Shown here: positions 8,411 through 18,100 of the stretch, one piece after another | Numbering within the stretch: the stretch's first letter is position 1 | Layout of the letters: each line of letters starts with the position of its first letter | Source of the DNA: Nocardia alba NBRC 108234 | GTDB lineage: Bacteria; Actinomycetota; Actinomycetes; Mycobacteriales; Mycobacteriaceae | Direction of reading: 5' to 3' | Length of the DNA stretch: 64,000 nucleotides | Assembly (NCBI RefSeq): GCF_001612665.1 | Contig: NZ_BDAX01000016.1 | Coordinates: 62,001 to 126,000 of the forward strand | Notes under the pieces: model-generated | The model's input: only the letters and a program-made list of their open reading frames with translations | What the model was told of the DNA's origin: nothing | Databases searched by the model: none | Program-made: the position numbers and the translations under genes

Positions 8411-9865
8411 ATGCTGAGGCGGATCGTCACCATTCTCGCGGTGATCTTCACCGTGATGATCGCGACGCCGACGGTGGCCTACGGCCAGACCTACGGCTTC
8501 GACGAGGCATGCAACGAACTGCACGACACACTCGACAGCGTCGCGATCCCCGGAGTCTCGCTCGGCGACGCGGCGTCGGCGGTGTGTAAGGCGGGCAATG
8601 CCGCCTCCCATCCCGGCGACGCGGCCACCGCGGTCAAGGACAAGGCGTGGGATTCCACCTTCGGCAAGGTGGTCGACTCGCTGATGAAGGGCCTCGGCGA
8701 GGCCCTGATCCTGGCATTGACCTTCTGGATGAAGGTGCCCAACGAGGCGGTGAGCGATTCGGGGGCACTGTTCACCAAGATCAACGACTACACGTATCAG
8801 ATCCAGATATTGCTGTTGATCGCCTCGGTGATCATCACCGGCGGCCGACTGGCCGAGGCCAGACGCGGGGCGGCCGTGAGCGAGGCCGCCGAATCGTTCC
8901 GCCTGTTCGCCAGGGTGGTCTTCAGTTCGTGGATGCTGGGCGCGGTGATCGTCGCGGGTACGCGAGCCTCGGACAAGTTCTCCGAGTGGATCATCGAGGA
9001 CGCCACCGGCGGCAATGCCAAGAACATGGCCGAGCTGATGGTGAAAACCAGTAAATTGCAGGCCTTCTCACCGGGTCTGGTGCTGATCATCGCCATCGTC
9101 GGCCTGCTCGGCGCGCTCGCTCAGATCGTGCTCGCCATCGTTCGGCAGGGTCTGCTCGTGGTCGCCGCGGGCGTGCTGCCGTTGGCCGCCGCCGCATCGG
9201 CGACCGGTACCGGCAAGCAGTCCTATCAGAAACTGGTGGGCTGGATCATCGCGTTCATGCTGTTCAAACCGGTGGCCGCGATCGTGTACATGATCGCGTT
9301 CACCACCGCGGGCCACGTCGACGAGACCACCCAATCGGGTGGCCTGCCCAGCGGCGAGGACGCGCAACGGATGTTGGTGGCGCTGGTGCTGCTGTGCAGC
9401 GTGGCGTTCGTGCTGCCCGCGCTGATGCGCTTGGTCGCGCCCGCTGTCGCCACGGTGGGCACGGGCGGTTCGGGTCTGATGGTGGCAGGCGGCGCGGCGG
9501 TGGCCGCGATGGGTCTCGGTGCGATCGGGACCAAGGCGGTCGCCTCTCGGCCGGTGGCGGCGCCCGGGTCCGCGGGCTACTTCGGTAGTGGCGGTGCGGG
9601 TGCGCGGCCCGGCGGGCCCGGTGGCGGTCCGGGTGGCGGCGGTGGTGGGAATACGCCGCGCCCGGTGCAACCACCGCGCGGCGGCGGTTCCGCACCCCCG
9701 AGGGCCAGTTCGGGCTCGGTGCCCGCGGGTGCGGCCCGCAATGTGGCGGCCGCACGGACCGCGGCCAACACCACCGGGCGCGCGGATCAATCGATGGGCG
9801 ACGTCGCGGGTGACCGCTGGGCGAATCGTTCCCCCGACCTCGGCAGGAGCACGATTCCGCGATGA
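8411..9865 (+). CDS. Polytopic VirB6/TrbL-like channel protein
   Basis: 484 residues. ATG 8411 is preferred over ATG 8348, which overlaps the upstream gene, because it has a GAGGGG site about 9 bases upstream and starts with a hydrophobic signal-like segment ending PTVAYG. At least five further hydrophobic segments follow, including YQIQILLLIASVIITGG, LVLIIAIVGLLGALAQIVL, WIIAFMLFKPVAAIVYMIA and LVALVLLCSVAFVLPALM. The last 120 or so residues are a soluble Gly/Pro/Arg-rich tail. The topology matches VirB6/TrbL inner-membrane channel subunits of type IV secretion. The ATGA overlap with the SCO6880-like gene supports a shared complex. Confidence 0.85.
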   Translation: MLRRIVTILAVIFTVMIATPTVAYGQTYGFDEACNELHDTLDSVAIPGVSLGDAASAVCKAGNAASHPGDAATAVKDKAWDSTFGKVVDSLMKGLGEALILALTFWMKVPNEAVSDSGALFTKINDYTYQIQILLLIASVIITGGRLAEARRGAAVSEAAESFRLFARVVFSSWMLGAVIVAGTRASDKFSEWIIEDATGGNAKNMAELMVKTSKLQAFSPGLVLIIAIVGLLGALAQIVLAIVRQGLLVVAAGVLPLAAAASATGTGKQSYQKLVGWIIAFMLFKPVAAIVYMIAFTTAGHVDETTQSGGLPSGEDAQRMLVALVLLCSVAFVLPALMRLVAPAVATVGTGGSGLMVAGGAAVAAMGLGAIGTKAVASRPVAAPGSAGYFGSGGAGARPGGPGGGPGGGGGGNTPRPVQPPRGGGSAPPRASSGSVPAGAARNVAAARTAANTTGRADQSMGDVAGDRWANRSPDLGRSTIPR

Positions 9866-11358
9866 CGACCTCGGCGACCGACACCTACGAGCGCCGCTCG
9901 TACGGGCTGTGGCAGAAGCCGCGCAGCGCGGGCCTTTTCGGCCTGCGCTGGGAAGAGACCGTGATCGGTTTCGTCGTGGTGATCACGGCGCTGATCTGTG
10001 CGATGGTCGGTGGATTCAAATGGGGCTTCGTCGTGGGCGGGCTCGGCGCGCTGGTGATGGTGCCCCTGGTATGGCGGACAGGGGGCCGCTCGGGCTATGA
10101 GACGGGACTGATGATGTTCAACTGGAGGCGCTCGCGCAACAACGGCGAGCACGTGTATCGCGGTGGCCGGTTCTCCCGGATCCCCGGCGGTGTCACGAAA
10201 TTGCCGGGGTTGCTGGCGCCGTCGAAGCTCTACGAAGGCATCGACGCGGGCGGCTATCACTTCGGGATGATCCATCTGCCCGCGTTCGCGCAGTACACGG
10301 TGGTGCTGCGGGCGTGGCCGCAGGGGCACGAGGCAGTGGACCAGCCGGTGATCGATCGCTGGGTCGCGGCCTGGGGTACGTTCCTCGCCTCGGTCGGCCA
10401 GACCAGCGACATCGTGGCGGTGGTGCCGGTGATCGACACCGTGCCCGAGACCGGAAACCGGCTGCTCAACGAGGTTTCCACGATCACCCGGCCCGAAGCG
10501 CCCGATCTGGCCCAGCAGGTGATGTACGAGCTGGCCACCGAATTGCCGCAGGAGCGGGTGCAATTGCTGCCTCGGGTGGCGATCACGTTCAAGGCGACCA
10601 CCGCCGAGCGGCGTAAGAACCCGGCCGAGGAAGCGGTGGAGATCGGGCGCAGGCTGCCCGGTATCTGCGCGGCGCTGGCCGAAGCGGGCGTGCGGGCGCA
10701 GCCGATGTCGGCGGAGGAGGTCATCTCGTTCATCCGCCGCAGCTACGACCCGGCCTCACAGGCCGACCTGGAGGTGGCCGCCGCCGATCCCGGTGGGCAC
10801 GGTCTCGGCTGGGACGACGCGGGCCCGGTGTCCTACGACGAGAAGTGGGATCACCTGATCCACGACGGCGGCCGCTCGGTGACCTGGGAAATGGACGCGG
10901 CGCCCGAGGGCGCGGTGGACGAGCGGGTGCTGCAGCGACTGCTCGCGCCCAATCCCGAGGTGCCACGCAAGCGCATCGCGATCGTCTACCGGCCGCACTC
11001 GGCCGCCGACGCCGCCGAGATCGTCGACGACGATTTCAAGAACGCGCTCGTGGCGCAGCAGAGCGAACGCGGCGTGGTCTCGGCGGCGGCGACGCTGCGC
11101 GTCGGCGCCACCCAGCAGGCCCGCGAGGAGCAGGCGCGCGGACACGGTGTCACCCGGTTCGGGGCGCTGGTGACCATCACCGAACCGCTGCGCGGTGACC
11201 TGCCCCGTATCGAGGCCATCACCCGCGACCTGTCCACGCAAGCCCGGCTCAAGATCCGGCGCTGCTACCGCTACCAGTCCGCGGCGTTCGCGGCATCTCT
11301 CGGTTGCGGCGTGATCCTGCCCGAACACGCAACCATTCCGAAGGCATTGGCGGGGTGA
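9862..11358 (+). CDS. SCO6880-family membrane protein (PrgI/VirB3-like N-terminus)
   Basis: 498 residues. The N-terminus carries YGLWQKPRSAGLFGL, then two closely spaced membrane helices (about 32-70), then a large soluble domain without a P-loop. This layout, and its position directly before the VirB4-like ATPase gene, match the actinobacterial SCO6880 family found in conjugative elements. The two-helix start resembles VirB3/PrgI, and the soluble part resembles the N-terminal region that precedes the motor in VirB4 proteins. It may therefore act as the membrane half of a split VirB3/VirB4 unit. That division of labour is inferred. Confidence 0.85.
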   Translation: MTTSATDTYERRSYGLWQKPRSAGLFGLRWEETVIGFVVVITALICAMVGGFKWGFVVGGLGALVMVPLVWRTGGRSGYETGLMMFNWRRSRNNGEHVYRGGRFSRIPGGVTKLPGLLAPSKLYEGIDAGGYHFGMIHLPAFAQYTVVLRAWPQGHEAVDQPVIDRWVAAWGTFLASVGQTSDIVAVVPVIDTVPETGNRLLNEVSTITRPEAPDLAQQVMYELATELPQERVQLLPRVAITFKATTAERRKNPAEEAVEIGRRLPGICAALAEAGVRAQPMSAEEVISFIRRSYDPASQADLEVAAADPGGHGLGWDDAGPVSYDEKWDHLIHDGGRSVTWEMDAAPEGAVDERVLQRLLAPNPEVPRKRIAIVYRPHSAADAAEIVDDDFKNALVAQQSERGVVSAAATLRVGATQQAREEQARGHGVTRFGALVTITEPLRGDLPRIEAITRDLSTQARLKIRRCYRYQSAAFAASLGCGVILPEHATIPKALAG

Positions 11359-11365
11359 GGCGAAC

Positions 11366-13657
11366 ATGGGACGCGACTACGAACCCCCGGTGCGCGATCG
11401 CGACGATGTCGCGTTGCGCCCGGTCCACCGGCCGCCGCGCATCCGCGGGGAACGCGAGCCACGGGCCGCGGGGAGCGCGCCGCGCGTGAGCGACGACGTG
11501 CTCGGCCTCGACGAGCGCACCGAACGCGACGAGCGGGAACGCTCGACGCGGGGAACACGCGTGCCCGAAGGACGTCCACCGGTCGAGCAGCGCTCGCGGG
11601 AGGACACCCGCGCCGAGCGAGGTCGTCAGCCTCGGCCCCGTGGCGAGGAGCCACGTAGGCCCCGTGGCGACGACCCGCGCCGGCCACGCGAGGACGAGCG
11701 GCGGATGCGGGGCCCGCGCCCCGACGCCGACCGGGGCGCCCGGGCGCGCGCCGAGCGTGGGTTGCGCGATCAGGATCACGGGCCCCGGCTGGACCACGAA
11801 CGCCCAGCGGTTGATCCGCGCCGACGCCCCAAGCCGGCGGAACCGAAGCCGATGAAGAAGGCGCGGCCCGCGAAGGCGGTACGTCCCATCCGGGCCGACG
11901 ACGCCGCCGATCGGGCGATGGGGTCGGGCCGCTCGGCGAAATCGACCAAGCCGGAGCGGCGTTCGCAAGGCCCCGCCCTGCTCGACGACGCCACCCGCGC
12001 CCGCTACGAGATGATCGCCCGCGAGCAGTCGGGTCTGCGCGCGGCCTGGGCGACGTTCCGGATCCACACCGACGACCTGCGCCGCAACAACGCGCACGCG
12101 CGCTCGGAGGCCGTGGTCAAGGACGGATTCGACCGCACCACCGCCGAATTGACCGACCGCGGATACTCGGGCGCGGGCGGCGGCAAGATGAACGTCGTCG
12201 GCCGACCGGTCGAGTATCGCGCCACCACCGCCCAGGTGGCGGGTCTGTGGCCGTGGTCGGTCGGCGCGGGTGCGCCGCTGATCGGCACCCCGCTCGGGTC
12301 GCATCTGCACACCGGCGCCCCGGTGTGCTTCGATCCGATGAACTGGTTCATGCGCGGCAGCTTCATCACCGCGCCCAGCCTGTTCGTGCTCGGCCTCAAC
12401 GGGTTCGGCAAGTCCTCACTGGTGCGCCGCATCGTGCTCGGCGGCATCGCCCAGGGCATCACGCCGCTGATCCTGGCCGACGTGAAACCCGACTACCGCA
12501 AGATGGTCGAACTCGTCGGCGGCCAGGTGATCGACCTCGGCTACGGGCACGGCAAGCTGAACCCGCTGGCTGCGGGCGTACTCGGTTCGGTCGTCCCCCG
12601 CCTGGTGGACAAACCCGCGCTGCAACGGCAGGTGCTGCAGGATCTGCGCGCCCGGCAGGTGACGCTGATCGCGGGCCTGGTGGAGCTGGTCCGCGGCGCG
12701 CGCGTCGCCGATTTCGAGGAAACGCTGATCGCCACCGCGTTGCGCATCCTCTACCAGCCGGGCGGGTTCACGCCGGACAAACCGCCGATCATGGAGAACC
12801 TGCTCGAGGTGATCGTCGGCGGCGGCGCCGAGATGATGCTCGACGCGGGCGCGGACAACGCCGACGAATACCAGAACGCGATCAAGGGCCTGCGCCGTTC
12901 GCTGCGCGCGCTCACCCAGGGCCCGTTCGGCGCGATCTTCAACGGCCAGACCAGCGTTCCGATCGACACCGGCGCCGTCGCGGTGTGCATCGACGTCTCG
13001 CACATCCCCAGCGGCGACAAGAAACTCAAGGCCGCGGTCATGTTGGCGTGCTGGGCGGACGGTTTCGCCTCGGTCGAGGCCGCGCACGTGCTGGCCGACG
13101 CCGACCTCGGTCCGCAGCGCTACTTCCAGGTGGTGATGGACGAGCTGTGGCAGGTGCTCGGACTCGGCGATTTCATGGTCGACCGCGTCGACGAACTGAC
13201 CCGTCTGCAACGCGGTCTGGCGACCGCCTTGATCATGATCAGCCACACCATCAAGGACCTGCAGGCGCTGGGGTCCGACGCCGCGATCGCCAAGGCCATC
13301 GGCTTCCTGGAACGCGCGCGCGCCAAGATCTTCGGCGCGCTACCCGCCGAGGAGATCAGCAGGCTCGACTCCACGGTGCCGTTCACCTCGGCCGAGCAGG
13401 AGATGGTGACCAGTTGGTCGGCGCCGCAAGCCCTGACCGGTGAGGCGCTCAAGCCGGGCCAGCAGCGGCCCTCGCCCCCCGGGACCGGCAAGTTCCTGCT
13501 CAAGGTCGGCGAGGATCGCAGGCCGGGCATTCCCTTTCACATGGAGTTCACGGTGTCGGAGCGAGAAAGCGGAATCCACGACACGAACCAGCGCTTCAGC
13601 GAGTTCGGCGACAACCCGAGGGGCACGCCGGACTATTCCAACGGGAGTGAGCAATGA
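11366..13657 (+). CDS. VirB4-like secretion ATPase
   Basis: 763 residues. The first 200 or so are a highly charged Arg/Asp/Glu-rich, probably disordered region; the ATPase domain follows. Walker A is GLNGFGKSS with Lys349; a Walker B-like VVMDELW lies near residue 592, and a Gln/His-rich sensor-like segment (LIMISHTIKDLQAL) follows. This is the FtsK/VirB4 motor class that powers substrate or pilin handling at the inner membrane. The absence of membrane helices agrees with the helices being in the SCO6880-like partner directly upstream. The stop overlaps the next ATG. Confidence 0.92.
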   Translation: MGRDYEPPVRDRDDVALRPVHRPPRIRGEREPRAAGSAPRVSDDVLGLDERTERDERERSTRGTRVPEGRPPVEQRSREDTRAERGRQPRPRGEEPRRPRGDDPRRPREDERRMRGPRPDADRGARARAERGLRDQDHGPRLDHERPAVDPRRRPKPAEPKPMKKARPAKAVRPIRADDAADRAMGSGRSAKSTKPERRSQGPALLDDATRARYEMIAREQSGLRAAWATFRIHTDDLRRNNAHARSEAVVKDGFDRTTAELTDRGYSGAGGGKMNVVGRPVEYRATTAQVAGLWPWSVGAGAPLIGTPLGSHLHTGAPVCFDPMNWFMRGSFITAPSLFVLGLNGFGKSSLVRRIVLGGIAQGITPLILADVKPDYRKMVELVGGQVIDLGYGHGKLNPLAAGVLGSVVPRLVDKPALQRQVLQDLRARQVTLIAGLVELVRGARVADFEETLIATALRILYQPGGFTPDKPPIMENLLEVIVGGGAEMMLDAGADNADEYQNAIKGLRRSLRALTQGPFGAIFNGQTSVPIDTGAVAVCIDVSHIPSGDKKLKAAVMLACWADGFASVEAAHVLADADLGPQRYFQVVMDELWQVLGLGDFMVDRVDELTRLQRGLATALIMISHTIKDLQALGSDAAIAKAIGFLERARAKIFGALPAEEISRLDSTVPFTSAEQEMVTSWSAPQALTGEALKPGQQRPSPPGTGKFLLKVGEDRRPGIPFHMEFTVSERESGIHDTNQRFSEFGDNPRGTPDYSNGSEQ

Positions 13658-13962
13658 TGCCGCACCGGTCTTATCGCCGGGTCTCACCGGAGGTCCGCGA
13701 CGCCGCCGTCGCCCAGGTGGTCGCGCTGACCGATAAGTTGCGCAGCGAATCAGAGGCGTGCCGGATGGTGGCCGAACAGATCGGCGTGCACGCCAATTCG
13801 GTGCGCAACTGGGTCCGTGCGACCCAGGACCCGAGCCTGGACCGCATGGACGCCACCGCGCTACGCCGCAAAGTGGCGCTGCTGCAACAACAGCTGGCCG
13901 CCGCCGCGGAGATGAACCGCACACTCGCCGACACGCTCAACGAGTCCCGGCGCCGCACATGA
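13654..13962 (+). CDS. IS3 OrfA-like helix-turn-helix/coiled-coil protein
   Basis: 102 residues. The N-terminal half (YRRVSPEVRDAAVAQVV, then AEQIGVHANSVRNWVR) matches the helix-turn-helix of IS3/IS911-type OrfA transposase subunits, and the C-terminal 35 residues form a leucine-rich coiled coil as in OrfA. There is no OrfB (DDE integrase) frame after it, no programmed frameshift context and no flanking inverted repeats. The start is coupled to the ATPase stop by ATGA. It looks like a transposase DNA-binding subunit co-opted as a cluster component, perhaps a DNA-binding or regulatory protein. Confidence 0.8.
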   Translation: MMPHRSYRRVSPEVRDAAVAQVVALTDKLRSESEACRMVAEQIGVHANSVRNWVRATQDPSLDRMDATALRRKVALLQQQLAAAAEMNRTLADTLNESRRRT

Positions 13963-14023
13963 ACTCCGCCGCGGCGGACGTTGCGCGAATCGGCGCCCGG
14001 CGCGGCACGCGGGGAGGCGACCG

Positions 14024-15679
14024 GTGAACGTCCGCACGCTGATGATGACGGTGTTCGGCTCGGTCGTCGGGCTGGTGGCCCTGGTGCTGGTGATCGTGCT
14101 GCCGTCCTCGGATGAGACCTGCGAGACCGGCGATGTGCTGGTCGGCTCGTCGGTGCCCACCCTGCCTCAGCTCGGCGCCGACAATCGCGCCCTTCCGACC
14201 AGCGCCGCCGCACCCACGTCGAATCCGACGGTCACCGCCACGCCGGTGTTGGCCGCGGGCGTCGGTCCGCTGCGCCGCACGCTGCCGCTGGAGATCGGAA
14301 CGTTCACCGTCTCCGATGTGTTCGGCTCGCGCGGCGGCGACCACAAGGGCATCGACATGGCCGCCACCGACGGGACCACGATCTACTCGGTCTCCGACGG
14401 CAGGGTCGTCGCCGCCGGACCCGCGTCGGGTTTCGGCAACTGGATCGTCGTCGATTCCGTCGACACCAACGGCCGCGCCTATTCCGCGGTCTACGGCCAC
14501 ATGTGGGACACGGGCGTGCGGGTGCGCACCGGCCAGACGGTGACCGCGGGCCAGCCGATCGGGATGGTCGGATCGGCGGGCGAATCCAGCGGCCCGCACC
14601 TGCATTTCGAGATCGTGCCCGGCGGCCGGTTCACCGGTGGTCGTCAGATCGATCCGATGCCGTGGCTCGACGGCGCGCCCACCCCGGATGTCGGTGGTGC
14701 GCGGGCGTTTTCGAGCGATCCGAACTGTGTGCGCGGATTCGGGAGCGCCGGTGGGGCACTGGCCGACGGAAAGGTACCCGCCGAGCTGGAGATCTGGTAC
14801 CGCCGCGCGGGGACGGTGTGCCCGGAGATCTCGTCGTCGCTGCTGGCCGCCCAAGCCAAGCAGGAGTCGGGATTCCGGCGCGGGCTCACCTCGCCCGCCG
14901 GCGCCCAGGGCCTGGCCCAGTTCCTGCCCGGCACGGCGGCCGGCATCAATCCCGAGGACGGTCAGCCCTACGTCATCGATGCCGACGGCAACGGGTCCGC
15001 CAGCGTATGGGACGACGGCGACGCGATCATCGGCCAGGCCAGGTACATGTGCTCGATCGCCCACAAGATCGCGGGCTGGATGGCCGCGGGGCGCGTCTCG
15101 GGCGACCTGGTCGCGCTCACCCTGGCCGGGTACAACGCCGGTGAGGGCGCGGTGCTGGCGTCCGGGGGGATGCCAAATCAGTACGCGGCGCACTATTCCG
15201 AGACCAGGCCCTACGTCACCAACATCCTGTCGATGGAACCCCAGTACCGGGCGCCCGGCGCACAGGGCCGCTTCACGCCGGGCCAGGGCGGTGGCGGCGA
15301 ACAGATCGTCGAGGCCGCCCACGACTGGCTCGGCACACCGTATGTGTGGGGCGGCGGTGGCGCGCAAGGGCCCAGCAGTGGCGGATTCGACGGACCGGGA
15401 CTGACCGCCGCGGCGGTGTTCGCCGCGTCCGCCGGCGCAGTCACATTGCCGCGCACCGCCGAACAGCAGTGGGAGGCCGGGCGGGAGGTGCCGATCGCGA
15501 AAGTGGCGGCGGGCGATCTGGTGTTCAGTGGGTTCGGACGCCAAGGCCCGTCCCAGGTCGGGATCTACGCGGGCAACGGTCGGCTGATCCAGTCGGTGCC
15601 GCCGACGAGCAACCGCGGGGGCGGGGGCGTCACCGAAGTGGCGGTGCCCGGCGACGCACGAGCGAGGAGGGTGTTGTGA
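14024..15679 (+). CDS. Three-domain cell-wall hydrolase: M23, lytic transglycosylase, degenerate NlpC/P60
   Basis: 551 residues, membrane-anchored by an N-terminal helix (about 5-27). An M23/LytM peptidase domain (about 95-205) keeps its zinc ligands His107, Asp111 and the GPHLHFE pair (His192/His194). A soluble lytic transglycosylase domain (about 250-400) has its catalytic Glu281 in QAKQESGF. The C-terminal NlpC/P60-like domain (about 425-545) has GTPYVWGG and PVAAGDLVF-like features, but the catalytic Cys of FDCSGL is Gly457 (FDGPGL) and the His of HVGIY is Gln511, so it is probably catalytically dead. It would open peptidoglycan for the secretion channel, like VirB1. GTG start with ggggagg 6 bases upstream. 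Confidence 0.93.
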   Translation: MNVRTLMMTVFGSVVGLVALVLVIVLPSSDETCETGDVLVGSSVPTLPQLGADNRALPTSAAAPTSNPTVTATPVLAAGVGPLRRTLPLEIGTFTVSDVFGSRGGDHKGIDMAATDGTTIYSVSDGRVVAAGPASGFGNWIVVDSVDTNGRAYSAVYGHMWDTGVRVRTGQTVTAGQPIGMVGSAGESSGPHLHFEIVPGGRFTGGRQIDPMPWLDGAPTPDVGGARAFSSDPNCVRGFGSAGGALADGKVPAELEIWYRRAGTVCPEISSSLLAAQAKQESGFRRGLTSPAGAQGLAQFLPGTAAGINPEDGQPYVIDADGNGSASVWDDGDAIIGQARYMCSIAHKIAGWMAAGRVSGDLVALTLAGYNAGEGAVLASGGMPNQYAAHYSETRPYVTNILSMEPQYRAPGAQGRFTPGQGGGGEQIVEAAHDWLGTPYVWGGGGAQGPSSGGFDGPGLTAAAVFAASAGAVTLPRTAEQQWEAGREVPIAKVAAGDLVFSGFGRQGPSQVGIYAGNGRLIQSVPPTSNRGGGGVTEVAVPGDARARRVL

Positions 15680-16242
15680 CCACGCGACCAGCGATAACCT
15701 GGTGGGAGAGAACACGAATCCGCACAACCCCGGCGGTGATGCTCGTGGCAGTCCTGCTCACGGTCTCGGCGTGCGGTGGCGCGGCCGAGCCGACGCGTCC
15801 CGAGGCCACCGCCACCACGCGTCTGCTCGAGGCCGCGGCCGATCCGACGACTCCCGACGGTGTCGCGGTGGTCGCGCTGCGCGAGGTCTACACCTGGAAC
15901 CCCGCGACCGAGCAACCAGGTTCCTCGTTGCAGCGCGCGCGAGAATGGTTAGGGCCCAGCATGATACGTATGCTGGACAGTTCGATCGGGGTCACCGAGA
16001 CCCCGAAACCGTCGCTGCAGTGGGCCGACTGGGCCAAGGCGAAAGCGCACGTGGAGGCGTTCACCTTCGCCTCGGGCGAGCCCGCGCCCACGAGCGCCGA
16101 TCCCACGGTGGCGCAATACAAGATCGGCATCGAACAAACGGTCGTCTACCCGAACGGACGCACCGAAGAGCTACCGCCGAGCACGGTCATCGCGACCGTG
16201 GTGCAGACGCCGCAAGGCTGGCGCCTCGACGCGTTCCGCTGA
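15676..16242 (+). CDS. Lipoprotein of the T4SS-like cluster
   Basis: 188 residues from a GTG overlapping the hydrolase stop. The signal ends in a good lipobox (TVSAC). The mature part starts with a Thr/Pro/Ala linker, then contains VVALREVYTWNPATEQ and a final GWRLDAF, which suggests a compact NTF2-like domain of the kind used in VirB8/TcpC-type conjugation proteins. That fold is an inference. The following gene starts 31 bases on with its own ribosome site. Confidence 0.75.
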   Translation: MTTRPAITWWERTRIRTTPAVMLVAVLLTVSACGGAAEPTRPEATATTRLLEAAADPTTPDGVAVVALREVYTWNPATEQPGSSLQRAREWLGPSMIRMLDSSIGVTETPKPSLQWADWAKAKAHVEAFTFASGEPAPTSADPTVAQYKIGIEQTVVYPNGRTEELPPSTVIATVVQTPQGWRLDAFR

Positions 16243-16273
16243 CCACCCACCACGTCCACACAAGGAGGCTTCC

Positions 16274-18100
16274 GTGGCGAAGAAGAAGGTGACGGATCCG
16301 GCCGCGGTCGGACCCGACACGACGCTGATCATGATCCAGTTCGGGTTCGCGGTGCTGATCACCCTCGCGGTCGCCCTGCATCTGGGCAACGCGCTGGCGG
16401 TTGTGCCGCAGACCATTCCGATCAACCCGATCGCGGTGGTCGCCGATCTGGCGCGGGGCAAGCTGCACTGGCCGCGTGCGTCGACGGTGATCGTGCTGTT
16501 GGTGATCGCGTCGGTCATCGCGTTCGTGGTGATCCGCAAACGTCTGCGGACGCGCGCGGTCGTCGGTCGGCTGGCGGTGGACGACAAGGCCGACTACATG
16601 GGCAGCGGCAGTGCCATCCACTCGATCACCGAAGCGGGGGTACGGGAGAAGGCGAACGATCTCGGGGTGCGACTGGGCAGCGATGACGCACCCGGTGTTC
16701 CGATCGGCATCGCGGTCGCCGACGGCACACCCGTCTACGGTTCCTATGAAGATCTGCACCTCGATATCTGGGGCCCCAGGCAGGGCAAGTCCACGTCGCG
16801 AGTGATTCCGGCGATCCTGTCCGCGATCGGTCCCGTCCTGGCGACGTCCAACAAACGTGACGTGGTCGACGCGACCCGCAATGTCCGGGAAGCCAAGGGC
16901 AGCAGTACTTTCGTGTTCGACCCGCAGGGTGTGGCGGGTGAGCGGGCAACCTGGTTCTGGGATCCGTTGGCGTGGGTCGACCACCGCACCGAAGGCTGCG
17001 AGATGCGGGCGGCCCGGCTGGCCGGCCATTTCGCCGACGCCGAGACCGGCGCCAGTTCCGACGACAGCGACAGCTTCTTCGGCCCGGAAGCCGAGGATCT
17101 ACTCGCCGCGCTCTTCCTCGCGGCGGCCATCGCGGGCAAGCCGATCACCCAGGTCTGGGAATGGGTGACCGACCCTCAGAACATCGAGCCGATCAAACTT
17201 CTGCGCGATGTGGGGCACCACTTCACCGCGTCCGGTCTGGCTATGCAATACAACTCCGAACAGCGCACCAAGAGCGGCATCTTCGGATATGCCAAGAAGA
17301 TGATCCGCTGCCTGCAGTTGTCGAATGTGCATCCCTGGATCACGCCGGGCAACGACACGCGCCCACGATTCGACGAACTCGAGTTCATCGAGCGCAACGG
17401 CACGCTGTATTGCCTGTCGCTCGAAGGGCGCGGGTCGGCGGCTCCATTGGTCAGCGCGCTCACCGAGGCCGTCATCGATGTGGCCATGCGCAAGGCGTCG
17501 AGGTCCTCCGGTGGACGACTGCCGATCCCGCTGCTGGCCGTGCTCGACGAAGCGGCCAATGTGGTGCGCTGGAAAGATCTGCCCAAGCAATACAGCCATT
17601 TCGGTTCCAGGGGCATCGTGGTGATGACGGTGCTGCAGTCGTGGGCCCAGGGCGCGCGCTGCTGGGGCGAGGACGGGATGAACGCGCTGTGGTCGGCGGC
17701 CAATATCAAGGTGCTGGGCAGCGGCGTCGACGATATGGCTTTCCTGCGCGACCGCTCCGAGGCCATCGGCGAGTACGACTCGATCTCGTCGTCGATGTCG
17801 CAGTCGGGCAACAGCAAGAGCTATTCCCGCTCGCTCTCGTCGTCGGTGACGTTCACGGCGCAGGGGTTGGCGACATTGCCGCGTGGTCGAGCTGTCGTCT
17901 TCACCTCGGGCCAGCCCGCCGTGCTCGTGCGGACGGTGCCGTGGTGGGAATCGAGATACGCCGACGCGGTCAAGCAATCGATCGAGTACAACGATCCGAC
18001 ACGTAAAACGCGCATCGACGACCAGTTCGGGTCGTCCGTGCTCGCGAAATCCACTCCGCCGGAAGAGATCGGTGACGTCGAGGAGGTCAAGCCGCTGTGA
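16274..18100 (+). CDS. VirD4/TraG-like coupling ATPase
   Basis: 608 residues with two N-terminal membrane helices (about 18-42 and 71-88) and a cytoplasmic motor: Walker A GPRQGKST with Lys172 and Walker B LLAVLDEAA with Asp425-Glu426. This is the architecture of type IV coupling proteins, which hand DNA-protein or protein substrates to the channel. It keeps the apparently intact catalytic motifs, in contrast to the two lysine-less P-loop proteins upstream. GTG start with aaggaggc 6 bases upstream. No relaxase gene is found nearby, so the substrate is unknown. The stop overlaps the next gene (GTGA). Confidence 0.93.
   Translation: MAKKKVTDPAAVGPDTTLIMIQFGFAVLITLAVALHLGNALAVVPQTIPINPIAVVADLARGKLHWPRASTVIVLLVIASVIAFVVIRKRLRTRAVVGRLAVDDKADYMGSGSAIHSITEAGVREKANDLGVRLGSDDAPGVPIGIAVADGTPVYGSYEDLHLDIWGPRQGKSTSRVIPAILSAIGPVLATSNKRDVVDATRNVREAKGSSTFVFDPQGVAGERATWFWDPLAWVDHRTEGCEMRAARLAGHFADAETGASSDDSDSFFGPEAEDLLAALFLAAAIAGKPITQVWEWVTDPQNIEPIKLLRDVGHHFTASGLAMQYNSEQRTKSGIFGYAKKMIRCLQLSNVHPWITPGNDTRPRFDELEFIERNGTLYCLSLEGRGSAAPLVSALTEAVIDVAMRKASRSSGGRLPIPLLAVLDEAANVVRWKDLPKQYSHFGSRGIVVMTVLQSWAQGARCWGEDGMNALWSAANIKVLGSGVDDMAFLRDRSEAIGEYDSISSSMSQSGNSKSYSRSLSSSVTFTAQGLATLPRGRAVVFTSGQPAVLVRTVPWWESRYADAVKQSIEYNDPTRKTRIDDQFGSSVLAKSTPPEEIGDVEEVKPL

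Noticed and set aside
13654-13962. A recent IS3-family insertion
   Set aside because: No OrfB, inverted repeats or target duplication, and the start is coupled to the upstream gene.
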